A stretch of DNA of 27,262 nucleotides, taken from contig CAKUKU010000021.1 of the NCBI GenBank assembly GCA_934663775.1, positions 1 to 27,262 of the forward strand, read 5' to 3'. Position numbers and translations under genes: made by a program. Each line of letters opens with the position of its first letter. Position 1 is the first letter of the stretch. Of this stretch, positions 21,227-27,262 are shown piece by piece. The stretch comes from an uncultured Ellagibacter sp. (GTDB lineage Bacteria; Actinomycetota; Coriobacteriia; Coriobacteriales; Eggerthellaceae). The notes under the pieces are model-generated. The model searched no databases. It was not told the DNA's origin and saw only the letters and a program-made list of their open reading frames with translations.

Positions 21227-22008
21227 GTATAGATATCGAACATGTGAGCTTCTCCTACGGGAAGCATCAGGTGCTGCGCGACGTGAATGCGAACATTCCG
21301 GACGGCGTGCTCGTGAACGTGCTTGGGCCCAACGGCGTGGGCAAGTCGACGTTGTTTCGCTGCATCCTGTGCCTGAACAGCGATTACGAGGGAGTCATTC
21401 GCGTAAACGGCAAGGACTTGCGCGACCTTTCGGTGCGCGAGCGTGCGCGGGAGATTTCCTATATCCCCCAAACCCACGCCCCTGTGTACAACTACAAGGT
21501 GCGCGACGTCGTGCTCATGAGTACGGGCGCCGACGTGGGAATCTTCGGGACGCCTGGCCGCGAGCAGGTTGAGCGGGCGGAGCAAGCGCTCGAGCGCATC
21601 GGCATCGGGCATTTGGCGGACCGCATGTACACCCACATTTCCGGCGGAGAGCAGCAGCTCGTCCTGATCGCCCGCGCGCTTGCCCAGAACGCGAGGACAA
21701 TCGTGATGGACGAGCCCACGAGCGCGCTCGATTATGGCAACACCGTGCGCGTGCTGTCGTGCGTGAAGCAGCTTGCGCGCGAGGGACTTTCCATTGTGCA
21801 GTCGACTCATCAACCTGACCAGGCGTTTCTCTTTGCCGATAAGACGCTTGTCGTGTACGACGGCACCGTCGAGGCATACGGCGACCCCAAGGATGTGATC
21901 ACCGCCGAGTTGGTGGGGCGCATCTACGGCGTGGAGGTCGAGGTCAACTCACTTTATGGCGACAAGGTGCGCGTATGCGTGCCTACAAGCGAAATCAGGG
22001 AAGAATAG
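21223..22008 (+). CDS. ABC importer ATP-binding protein, FecE/BtuD family
   Basis: This 261-residue ATPase of the importer has intact motifs: Walker A GPNGVGKST, Q-loop YIPQTH, signature ISGGEQQL, Walker B IVMDEPTSALD, and H-loop STHQPDQ. It starts with TTG inside the permease's stop (TTGA), so the two are translationally coupled. Its complete motifs contrast with the degenerate ABC protein at 7223. Confidence 0.94.
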   Translation: MSIDIEHVSFSYGKHQVLRDVNANIPDGVLVNVLGPNGVGKSTLFRCILCLNSDYEGVIRVNGKDLRDLSVRERAREISYIPQTHAPVYNYKVRDVVLMSTGADVGIFGTPGREQVERAEQALERIGIGHLADRMYTHISGGEQQLVLIARALAQNARTIVMDEPTSALDYGNTVRVLSCVKQLAREGLSIVQSTHQPDQAFLFADKTLVVYDGTVEAYGDPKDVITAELVGRIYGVEVEVNSLYGDKVRVCVPTSEIREE

Positions 22009-22024
22009 GATGCTAGGAGGAAGA

Positions 22025-23164
22025 ATGGAGATGACGAAGAAGCGCGGCATCGGATTCGCAATCGCGGCGAGCGTGATGGCGCTCGCGCTCGCCTTCTCGC
22101 TTGCCGGATGCTCCGGTGGGCAGAAGGAGTCAAGCGACCAGAAAAGCGATGCGCAGGCCGAGGCGCCGGCCACGCGCACCTTCACGGACTCGCTCGGACG
22201 GGAAGTGGAGCTTCCCGCGCAGATCGATCGCGTGGCGGCTTCCGGCCCGCTCGCGCAGAACGTGCTTTTGACGATTGCTCCCGAGAAGATGGTCGGCCTT
22301 GCGACGAAAATAGCCGAGGACCAGGCAAAATACCTAGGTAGTGAATATGCGTCGCTCGACGTTTTCGGTCAGATCTACGGCAGCAAGGGCGACTTCAACA
22401 AGGAGGCCGTCGCCGCAGCCGACCCGCAGATCGTGATTGATGTGGGCGAGGCGAAAGATGGAATGAAGGACGACCTCGATACGCTGCAGGAGCAGATCGG
22501 CATTCCCGTTGTCCACATCGCGGCGTCGCTCGATTCCTATGACAAGGCTTACATGATGCTCGGTGAGCTTTTGGGCACCACCGATCGCGCGAAGGAGCTT
22601 GCGGACTATTGCAAGAAGGCCTATGACGAGACCACTTCGGTGATGGCGGGTATTCCCGAGTCTGAGCGCGCGAACGTGCTTTACTGCGTGGGCGACTCCG
22701 GCCTCAACATCATCGCGAAGGGCGCTTACCAGGGAGGCGTCGTCGACATGTGTGCCAACAACGTCGGCGTCGTCGAGAAGGCGACCGGTTCGGGCACGGG
22801 CAACGAGGTGAGCTTCGAGCAGATCGCCAACTGGAACCCCGGCGTCATCCTGTTCGCCACGAACGGCAAGGATGCGGGCGATTTCTACGAGGCCGCCGGT
22901 ACCGATCCGACTTGGGCTTCCCTCGAGGCTATTCAGAGCGGCTCGTACTATCAGGTACCGAAGACGCCCTACAACTGGCTGTCGAGCCCTCCGTCGGTGA
23001 ATCAGGTGCTTGGCATGCAGTGGCTGCCCCGCGTGCTTTACCCGGGCAAGTTCTCCACGAGCGTGACCGATGTGGCGAAGGATTACTACAAGACGTTCTA
23101 CGGTTACGACCTCACCGATGCGGACATCGCCGAGCTGATGGCCCACGCCGTTCCGTCGAAGTAG
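22025..23164 (+). CDS. ABC importer substrate-binding lipoprotein, FecB/BtuF-like
   Basis: This 379-residue lipoprotein has a signal peptide ending in the lipobox SLAGC, with Cys at about residue 29. A short Ser/Gln/Asp-rich tether leads to a periplasmic-binding domain of the TroA/FecB type, opening TFTDSLGREVELP, which delivers an iron complex, heme or corrinoid to the permease. The C-terminal half holds YNWLSSPPSVNQVLGMQWL. GGAGG at 22016-22020 is four bases before the ATG at 22025 and ten before a second ATG at 22031, so either could be used. The gene follows the ATPase by 16 bases and a terminator follows it. Confidence 0.92.
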   Translation: MEMTKKRGIGFAIAASVMALALAFSLAGCSGGQKESSDQKSDAQAEAPATRTFTDSLGREVELPAQIDRVAASGPLAQNVLLTIAPEKMVGLATKIAEDQAKYLGSEYASLDVFGQIYGSKGDFNKEAVAAADPQIVIDVGEAKDGMKDDLDTLQEQIGIPVVHIAASLDSYDKAYMMLGELLGTTDRAKELADYCKKAYDETTSVMAGIPESERANVLYCVGDSGLNIIAKGAYQGGVVDMCANNVGVVEKATGSGTGNEVSFEQIANWNPGVILFATNGKDAGDFYEAAGTDPTWASLEAIQSGSYYQVPKTPYNWLSSPPSVNQVLGMQWLPRVLYPGKFSTSVTDVAKDYYKTFYGYDLTDADIAELMAHAVPSK

Positions 23165-23196
23165 GTTGCAAGCCGCTCTTCGCGAGCGGTGATGTT

Positions 23197-23231
23197 CGGG
23201 CCCGAGCGCTTTGCCGCCTCGGGCCCGTTTT
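23197..23231 (+). terminator. Rho-independent terminator of the importer operon
   Basis: CGGGCCCGAG (23197-23206) pairs perfectly with CTCGGGCCCG (23218-23227) and is followed by four T. A smaller hairpin, CCGCTC/GAGCGG, precedes it at 23173-23189. Confidence 0.85.
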
Positions 23232-23293
23232 ATGCTGTGGGGAAATGTGGAATGCGAATCGCTTGCTTGAGATGCGCGTTGGATGCGCCTTGC

Positions 23294-23355
23294 ATCCGGC
23301 GGGGTCGCGCATCTGGCGGGGTCGCGCGTGCGCCTCGTATCCGGCGGGGTCGCGC
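23294..23355. repeat. Three copies of a 17-bp GC-rich repeat
   Basis: ATCCGGCGGGGTCGCGC occurs at 23294-23310, directly again at 23311-23327 with one change (ATCT), and a third time at 23339-23355 after 11 bases. It lies between the convergent ends of the importer operon and the NTPase gene. No coding role is evident. Confidence 0.65.
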
Positions 23356-23383
23356 GGTGAACGCGGCGGGCGCGCGACCGCGC

Positions 23384-24001
23384 TTAGCGGGTCGCCTCGA
23401 ACGCGCGGCGGATCGCCTCTTCCGCATCTTGCGTGGGACTTATGAGCGCGGGGTCGCCCCATGCGGGTGCGAACCGTTCGCGCGCCAGGTCGATCAGCAC
23501 GTCGCGCACCACGATGAGCGCGTGGGGGAAGACATGGTTGGGTCCCTCATCGAGCAGGGCGAGCGCGCTTGTGAGCCCCTGGTTCCGCATGAGTTCGAGC
23601 CGTCCGAGCTCATCGACGACGAGCAGGCCGGGCTCGGGTGCAACCTCGCTCGCCACCTGGGCGGCGATGCTGTCGAAATGAGCATTCACCTGCGATATCG
23701 CCTCGTCGGAGATTTCCCATCCCAGCTGCATCTGTGCGCTTTGGCTGTTCGGGTCGAACGTTCCTTCTGCCTGCGCCAAATCGCGCCTGCGGGCAAAGGT
23801 GATGCGCTCGCCTTGCGGTAGGAGCAGATTGTCGATGCCGAGCTTCTCGAACCCGTTGGCGTCGCCATGTTCTGAGGGCACCCAAACGCCAGGCGCCACG
23901 ACGCCCGCGCAGGGGATGCCGTCGGCGGCGAGCTTTCGACGCGTGCTCTCGAGCCAGCGCGTCTTGCCTATCTGGATATCACCTGTCAGTATGAAAAGCA
24001 C
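23384..24001 (-). CDS. P-loop NTPase, THEP1/NTPase_1-like
   Basis: This 205-residue cytoplasmic protein has a P-loop at its N-terminus (LTGDIQIGKTRW, residues about 5-16) and a Walker B-like LLVVDELGRLEL at about 130-141. This matches the layout of the small NTPase_1 (THEP1) nucleoside-triphosphatase family. The Arg after GKT is unusual where Thr or Ser is common. The GTG at 24001 is chosen because GAGGAGG lies five bases upstream; the open frame extends about 100 codons further into the menD promoter region without support. It is divergent from menD and convergent with the importer. Members of this and related families sit near metal or cofactor genes, so a link to the importer is possible but unproven. 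Confidence 0.75.
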   Translation of the reverse strand: MLFILTGDIQIGKTRWLESTRRKLAADGIPCAGVVAPGVWVPSEHGDANGFEKLGIDNLLLPQGERITFARRRDLAQAEGTFDPNSQSAQMQLGWEISDEAISQVNAHFDSIAAQVASEVAPEPGLLVVDELGRLELMRNQGLTSALALLDEGPNHVFPHALIVVRDVLIDLARERFAPAWGDPALISPTQDAEEAIRRAFEATR

Positions 24002-24023
24002 GCTGGCCTCCTCGCGTTTCCTT

Positions 24024-24051
24024 TTGCGTCGTCGCTGGCGAAAGTATACTT
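24024..24051. promoter_or_regulatory. Divergent promoter between the NTPase gene and menD
   Basis: A perfect palindrome, AAGTATACTT (24042-24051), supplies a TATACT -10 on both strands. On the plus strand TTTGCG/TTGCGT lies 15-16 bases upstream. The symmetric -10 could fire either way or be a regulator site. Confidence 0.4.
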
Positions 24052-24152
24052 CTTCAAGGGTAATCGGCGCTGTGCGCGGCGGAAAAAGCGCTCGGCGCCG
24101 GCTTGCGCGTAAAGGTGCCCTTCGCGGGCGCGGCAAAGGAAGGTAATGCGAG

Positions 24153-26063
24153 ATGGCAGAGACATCTTCGGTACAGCAGGCTACGGCACTCGTCGTTTCG
24201 GCGTTTTTCGACGAGATTGCACGCTGGGGCGTTCGCGAGGTGGTGGTGAGTCCGGGTTCGCGCTCGACGGCGCTCGCCATGTGCGCGTACGAGCTCGGCA
24301 GGCGCGAGCCCGAGCGCATGACTGTTTATGTGGACATCGACGAGCGCAGCGCTTCGTTCTTCGCGCTGGGGTTGGCGAAGGCGTCGGGTCGCCCCGTGGC
24401 GCTTGTGTGCACCTCGGGCACGGCGCTCGCGAACTACTACCCCGCGGTGCTGGAAGCTGAGACCTCGCGCGTGCCGCTGATCGTGCTTTCGGGGGACAGG
24501 CCGCCTCACCTGCAGGGACTTGGCGCGCCGCAAACGTGCGACCAGGTGAAAGCCTACAGTGACCACGTGCGCCGCTTCATCCAGATGCCTCTTGCGGAGG
24601 ATTCGCCTCGCGCGGTCGCCTTCGCGCGCCAGGCTGCTCGCGAGCTTGTCCTGGGCGCGCTTCCCGGGGGATGTCTTCCCCTCGAAGGCGATGCCGTCGC
24701 CTCGCGCGCGTGCTCGCGCATGGCGGGCCCCGTGCACGCGAACTTCCCCTTCGACGAGCCGCTGAAACCTGACTTTTCCACGCCCGGGGTCTTTTCGGCG
24801 GGACGCAGTGCGCTCGATGGTGTGGGCGGCTTGGCGGGGACGGCGGGCATTGCCGGGCCCGAGGTCGCTGCGGTAAGCCGCCTTTCGGCAGCGGTGTGCG
24901 ACCAGGTGAAGGCCCTTATTTGCGGGCGTCGCGCGCTGGTGCTTGCGGGCGAGGGCACTTGCGAGAGCTTGGAAGAGGCGCGCGAGATGGCGGCGTGGGC
25001 GAAGGCATACGGCTTACCTCTTCTAGCTGACCCGCTTTCGGGACTGCGATCGCTTGGCAACGAGGCGGTCATCGACAACTATGACAACGTCTTCGGGCGT
25101 GACGATTTCCCCGCCCCGGAAGTGGTCATCCGCTTCGGGCGTTACCCCGTGTCGAAGCGCTGCGTGCGGAAGATTGCCGCGGCGCGTCCCATTGAGATTG
25201 TCGTAGACGCAGGTGAGACGCGCGATTTCAATGCGATGACCGACCTGTTCGTCGCTTGCACGCCGATTGATTTCGCGCGATCCTTGCTGGCGTGCGATTG
25301 CGATGCGCAGGCGAGCGCGGGCTTCCTTTCCTCGTGGCGCGAGGCGAACACGGCCGAACGGGCGCGCATCCTTTCGGTGGAGGAAGATTCGCAGGAGAAG
25401 GTGACGGGCAAAGCTGCCGACGGGGCCGAGGCTGCAGGAGACGCCGAGCCCGAGTCCGCCGCTGTTGCCCCTCGTCCCGAAGGCGCGTACGTGCGCGAGA
25501 TTCTGAAGGCGACACCTGCGAGGTCGTGCTTGTTCTCTGCGAACTCGATGGCGATTCGCGCGATCGACACCTTCTACGTGAAAGGCGACAAGCCGCTTGC
25601 CGTGCTGTGCAACCGAGGGCTCAACGGCATTGACGGCACGGTGTCGACCGCCCTTGGCGTCGCGCAGCATTTCGAGCAGACGACGTTCCTTACGGGGGAT
25701 TTCACGCTGCAGCATGACCTGGGCGGGCTTGCGCTCCAGCGCGAAATCGCCCAGGTTGCGGCTGAGCGCGGCAAGCCTGCTCCAAGCATCGTCGTGGTGC
25801 TGTTGAACAATAACGGCGGCGGCATCTTCGAGATGCTCCCGCAGGCGTCGGATGAGCCGTACTTCGCGCGCCTGTTCTCGGCGCCCCAGGATGTCGATTT
25901 CTCCCACGCGGCGGCGGCCTTCAACGTGCCTTATCGCAAGGTGGGCACTCCGAGCGAGTTTTCGCAGGTCTACGGGGAGATGCTCGGGACGCCGGGCATA
26001 AGTCTCATCGAGGTGAAGCTGCCGCTTTCTGGCCTCAAGGCTCGCTATCGAGCGTACCAATAG
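24153..26063 (+). CDS. menD: 2-succinyl-5-enolpyruvyl-6-hydroxy-3-cyclohexene-1-carboxylate synthase
   Basis: This 636-residue thiamine-diphosphate enzyme joins isochorismate and 2-oxoglutarate in menaquinone synthesis. Family motifs include VVSPGSRSTALAM, DERSASFFALGLAKASGRPV, CTSGTALANYYPAVLEA, SGDRPPHLQGLGAPQT, NRGLNGIDGTVSTALG, and the cofactor site GDFTLQHDLGGL with LNNNGGGIFEMLPQ. It is longer than the roughly 550-580 residues usual for MenD. A Gly/Ala-rich insert at about 205-250 and an acidic Ala/Glu-rich insert at about 410-445 account for the difference. GGAAGG lies before the ATG. It works directly after MenF, encoded at 18704. Confidence 0.96.
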   Translation: MAETSSVQQATALVVSAFFDEIARWGVREVVVSPGSRSTALAMCAYELGRREPERMTVYVDIDERSASFFALGLAKASGRPVALVCTSGTALANYYPAVLEAETSRVPLIVLSGDRPPHLQGLGAPQTCDQVKAYSDHVRRFIQMPLAEDSPRAVAFARQAARELVLGALPGGCLPLEGDAVASRACSRMAGPVHANFPFDEPLKPDFSTPGVFSAGRSALDGVGGLAGTAGIAGPEVAAVSRLSAAVCDQVKALICGRRALVLAGEGTCESLEEAREMAAWAKAYGLPLLADPLSGLRSLGNEAVIDNYDNVFGRDDFPAPEVVIRFGRYPVSKRCVRKIAAARPIEIVVDAGETRDFNAMTDLFVACTPIDFARSLLACDCDAQASAGFLSSWREANTAERARILSVEEDSQEKVTGKAADGAEAAGDAEPESAAVAPRPEGAYVREILKATPARSCLFSANSMAIRAIDTFYVKGDKPLAVLCNRGLNGIDGTVSTALGVAQHFEQTTFLTGDFTLQHDLGGLALQREIAQVAAERGKPAPSIVVVLLNNNGGGIFEMLPQASDEPYFARLFSAPQDVDFSHAAAAFNVPYRKVGTPSEFSQVYGEMLGTPGISLIEVKLPLSGLKARYRAYQ

Positions 26064-26147
26064 GGTTGCGGAGGAGCCCTTCGGCTTGTGTCTCACATTG
26101 CTTTCGGCTCGTTCGCGCCTTGCGTTTGAGCTCTTGCGGGCCAGATA

Positions 26148-26228
26148 GGGCCCTTCGGCGGTGCCCACAAAGCGAGTTCCGCAGCGCAGCGAGGACTGTC
26201 TGAGCGACTGGGCACTGCCGAAGGGCCC
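26148..26228. repeat. 20-bp-stem intergenic palindrome
   Basis: GGGCCCTTCGGCGGTGCCCA (26148-26167) pairs with 26209-26228 over 20 bases, with a single G-T. It follows menD by 84 bases and could end transcripts from either side, though no T-run follows. It overlaps the first copy of the direct repeat described below. Confidence 0.65.
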
Positions 26229-26321
26229 CTCCCGCGGTTCGGTGTAACACCCGCAAAGCGAGTCCCGCAGCGCGGAGGGGACCGCCTCGGGCGACTGGGC
26301 GCCGCCGAAGAGCCCCTCCCG
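26162..26321. repeat. Imperfect direct repeat of about 75 bp, two copies
   Basis: The block at about 26162-26234 recurs at about 26248-26321. Shared cores are CAAAGCGAGTYCCGCAGCGC (26168-26187 and 26254-26273) and GCGACTGGGC, then GCCGAAG and GCCCCTCCCG (from 26204 and 26291). The 278 bases between menD and nfo hold no gene. This looks like a dispersed intergenic repeat family duplicated in place. Confidence 0.6.
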
Positions 26322-26340
26322 AGACTCGCAGCGCCTTCCG

Positions 26341-27180
26341 TTATTCGTTTTCCCAAGCGGCGCGCAGGGCCGCGATCTCCTCGCCCCACCCCGAGAGCTT
26401 GTCGTTCGGCGTTTCCAGGTAGAAGGGCAAATCGCGCAGTGCGGGGTGCTTCGTTACCGCCGAGAGCGCCTCGAAGCCGATGTGCCCCTCCCCGATGCGG
26501 GCATGGCGGTCCTTATGCGCGCCGCAGGGATTCAGGCTGTCGTTTAGATGGATGGCTTTCAGCCGGTCAAGGCCGATGACCTGGTCGAACTCGCGCACCA
26601 CGCCATCGAGGTCTCCCGCTATGTCGTAACCCGCGTCCCAAATATGGCAGGTGTCCAGACACACGCCCACGTGGTCGGACAGCTTCACGCCATCGACGAT
26701 GCGCGCGATCTCCTCGAACGTGCGCCCGACTTCGCTTCCCTTTCCCGCCATCGTCTCGAGCAAAAGCGTGGTCGTCTGGTCGGCGCGCAACACCTCGTTG
26801 AGCGCGTCGACGATCATTTCGATGCCGGCGTCGGCGCCTTGCCCCGTATGGCTTCCTGGGTGCATGTTGTAAAGTTGACCAGGCGTTTCTTCCATTCGCA
26901 CGAGGTCGTCCGCCAGCGTCGCGCGCGCAAACTCGCGCGTTTCGGGGTTCTTCGAGCACGGGTTGAGCGTATAGGGCGCGTGCGCCAGGATACGCGTGAT
27001 GCCATGCGCCGCGGCGAACTCGTGGAACGCGGTCATGTCGGCGGGATCGATTGCCTTCGCCTTGCCCCCGCGTGGGTTGCGTGTGAAGAACTGGAACGTG
27101 TTCGCGTCAATCGAGACGGCGTCTTTCGCCATTGCCAAAAAGCCCTTCGCGACCGATAAATGACATCCGATGGTAAGCAT
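26341..27180 (-). CDS. nfo: Endonuclease IV (AP endonuclease)
   Basis: This complete 279-residue DNA-repair enzyme cuts at abasic sites and uses three metal ions. Metal-ligand motifs are in place: [72 protein letters not shown] and a final LETP. The length matches the family. GAGG lies six to seven bases before the ATG, and TATACG just upstream may be a -10. It is convergent with menD and has no operon partner in the window. Confidence 0.97.
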   Translation of the reverse strand: MLTIGCHLSVAKGFLAMAKDAVSIDANTFQFFTRNPRGGKAKAIDPADMTAFHEFAAAHGITRILAHAPYTLNPCSKNPETREFARATLADDLVRMEETPGQLYNMHPGSHTGQGADAGIEMIVDALNEVLRADQTTTLLLETMAGKGSEVGRTFEEIARIVDGVKLSDHVGVCLDTCHIWDAGYDIAGDLDGVVREFDQVIGLDRLKAIHLNDSLNPCGAHKDRHARIGEGHIGFEALSAVTKHPALRDLPFYLETPNDKLSGWGEEIAALRAAWENE

Positions 27181-27214
27181 ATGCGTCCTCGTATATTCTT
27201 TCTGCCACTGTTTT

Positions 27215-27229
27215 TGGGTGTGGCACCCA
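27215..27229. repeat. Short palindrome upstream of nfo
   Basis: TGGGTG and CACCCA flank TGG, 34 bases upstream of the nfo start codon. It could be an operator or part of a neighbouring terminator outside the window. Confidence 0.3.
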
Positions 27230-27262
27230 CCGCTTCCAACGCAGCGGCAGCGTTTCTTTACT

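Noticed and set aside
24002..24319. N-terminal extension of the P-loop NTPase
   Set aside because: It would run through the menD start and promoter; AGGAGG before the GTG at 24001 and the P-loop at the N-terminus support the short form.

Overview
The window looks like chromosomal DNA from a high-GC anaerobic actinobacterium, most likely class Coriobacteriia, family Eggerthellaceae. This is inferred from strong GC bias at third codon positions, frequent GTG/TTG starts, an actinobacterial PASTA-kinase/PP2C/FHA/RodA/PbpA locus, and menaquinone genes next to Fe-S and corrinoid-type proteins. No phage, transposase or CRISPR array was seen.

Layout. (1) 1-2351: the left edge holds a tRNA-Ser-like 3' end with a terminator. 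A minus-strand sodium:alanine/glycine symporter follows, with a glycine riboswitch in its leader and a recognisable promoter, then tRNA-Arg(CCT). (2) 2353-3043: non-coding, with three strong hairpins. (3) 3044-4482: a homocysteine S-methyltransferase-like protein that seems to lack all three zinc cysteines, then a small unknown protein. (4) 4483-5011: non-coding, with a 175-bp element bounded by long inverted repeats and a degenerate 23-bp tandem repeat. (5) 5012-7080: a ferredoxin-like protein, a membrane-anchored Arg/Ala-rich protein and tRNA-Leu(CAG). (6) 7223-10448: an ABC ATPase homologue of PstB type whose catalytic motifs are almost all destroyed, followed by a PhoB/PhoR-type response regulator and histidine kinase. 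(7) 10557-10730: a probable stand-alone structured RNA of 6S-like architecture. (8) 10832-18521, minus strand: fhaA, fhaB, pstP, rodA-pbpA and pknB. These make an envelope-growth signalling operon in which the SEDS glycosyltransferase and the class B PBP are one 938-residue polypeptide. (9) 18704-26063: menF and menD of menaquinone synthesis, with an iron-complex-type ABC importer and a minus-strand P-loop NTPase between them. (10) 26064-27180: a repeated intergenic palindrome and endonuclease IV (nfo).

How the genes work together. The FHA proteins, PP2C phosphatase and PASTA kinase form a phosphorylation circuit that in actinobacteria controls peptidoglycan growth. The fused RodA-PbpA protein is the synthase that the circuit would act on. 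MenF and MenD supply the menaquinone used in anaerobic respiration. The importer probably supplies iron or a metal chelate and has its own palindrome-flanked promoter. The degenerate PstB-like protein next to a PhoBR-type pair suggests a non-transporting sensor or regulator, but this is inference from position and motif loss only. The strongest candidates for something unusual are the PstB-like pseudo-ATPase, the SEDS-PBP fusion, the Cys-less methyltransferase-like protein, the RNA at 10557-10730 and the inverted-repeat element at 4521-4695.
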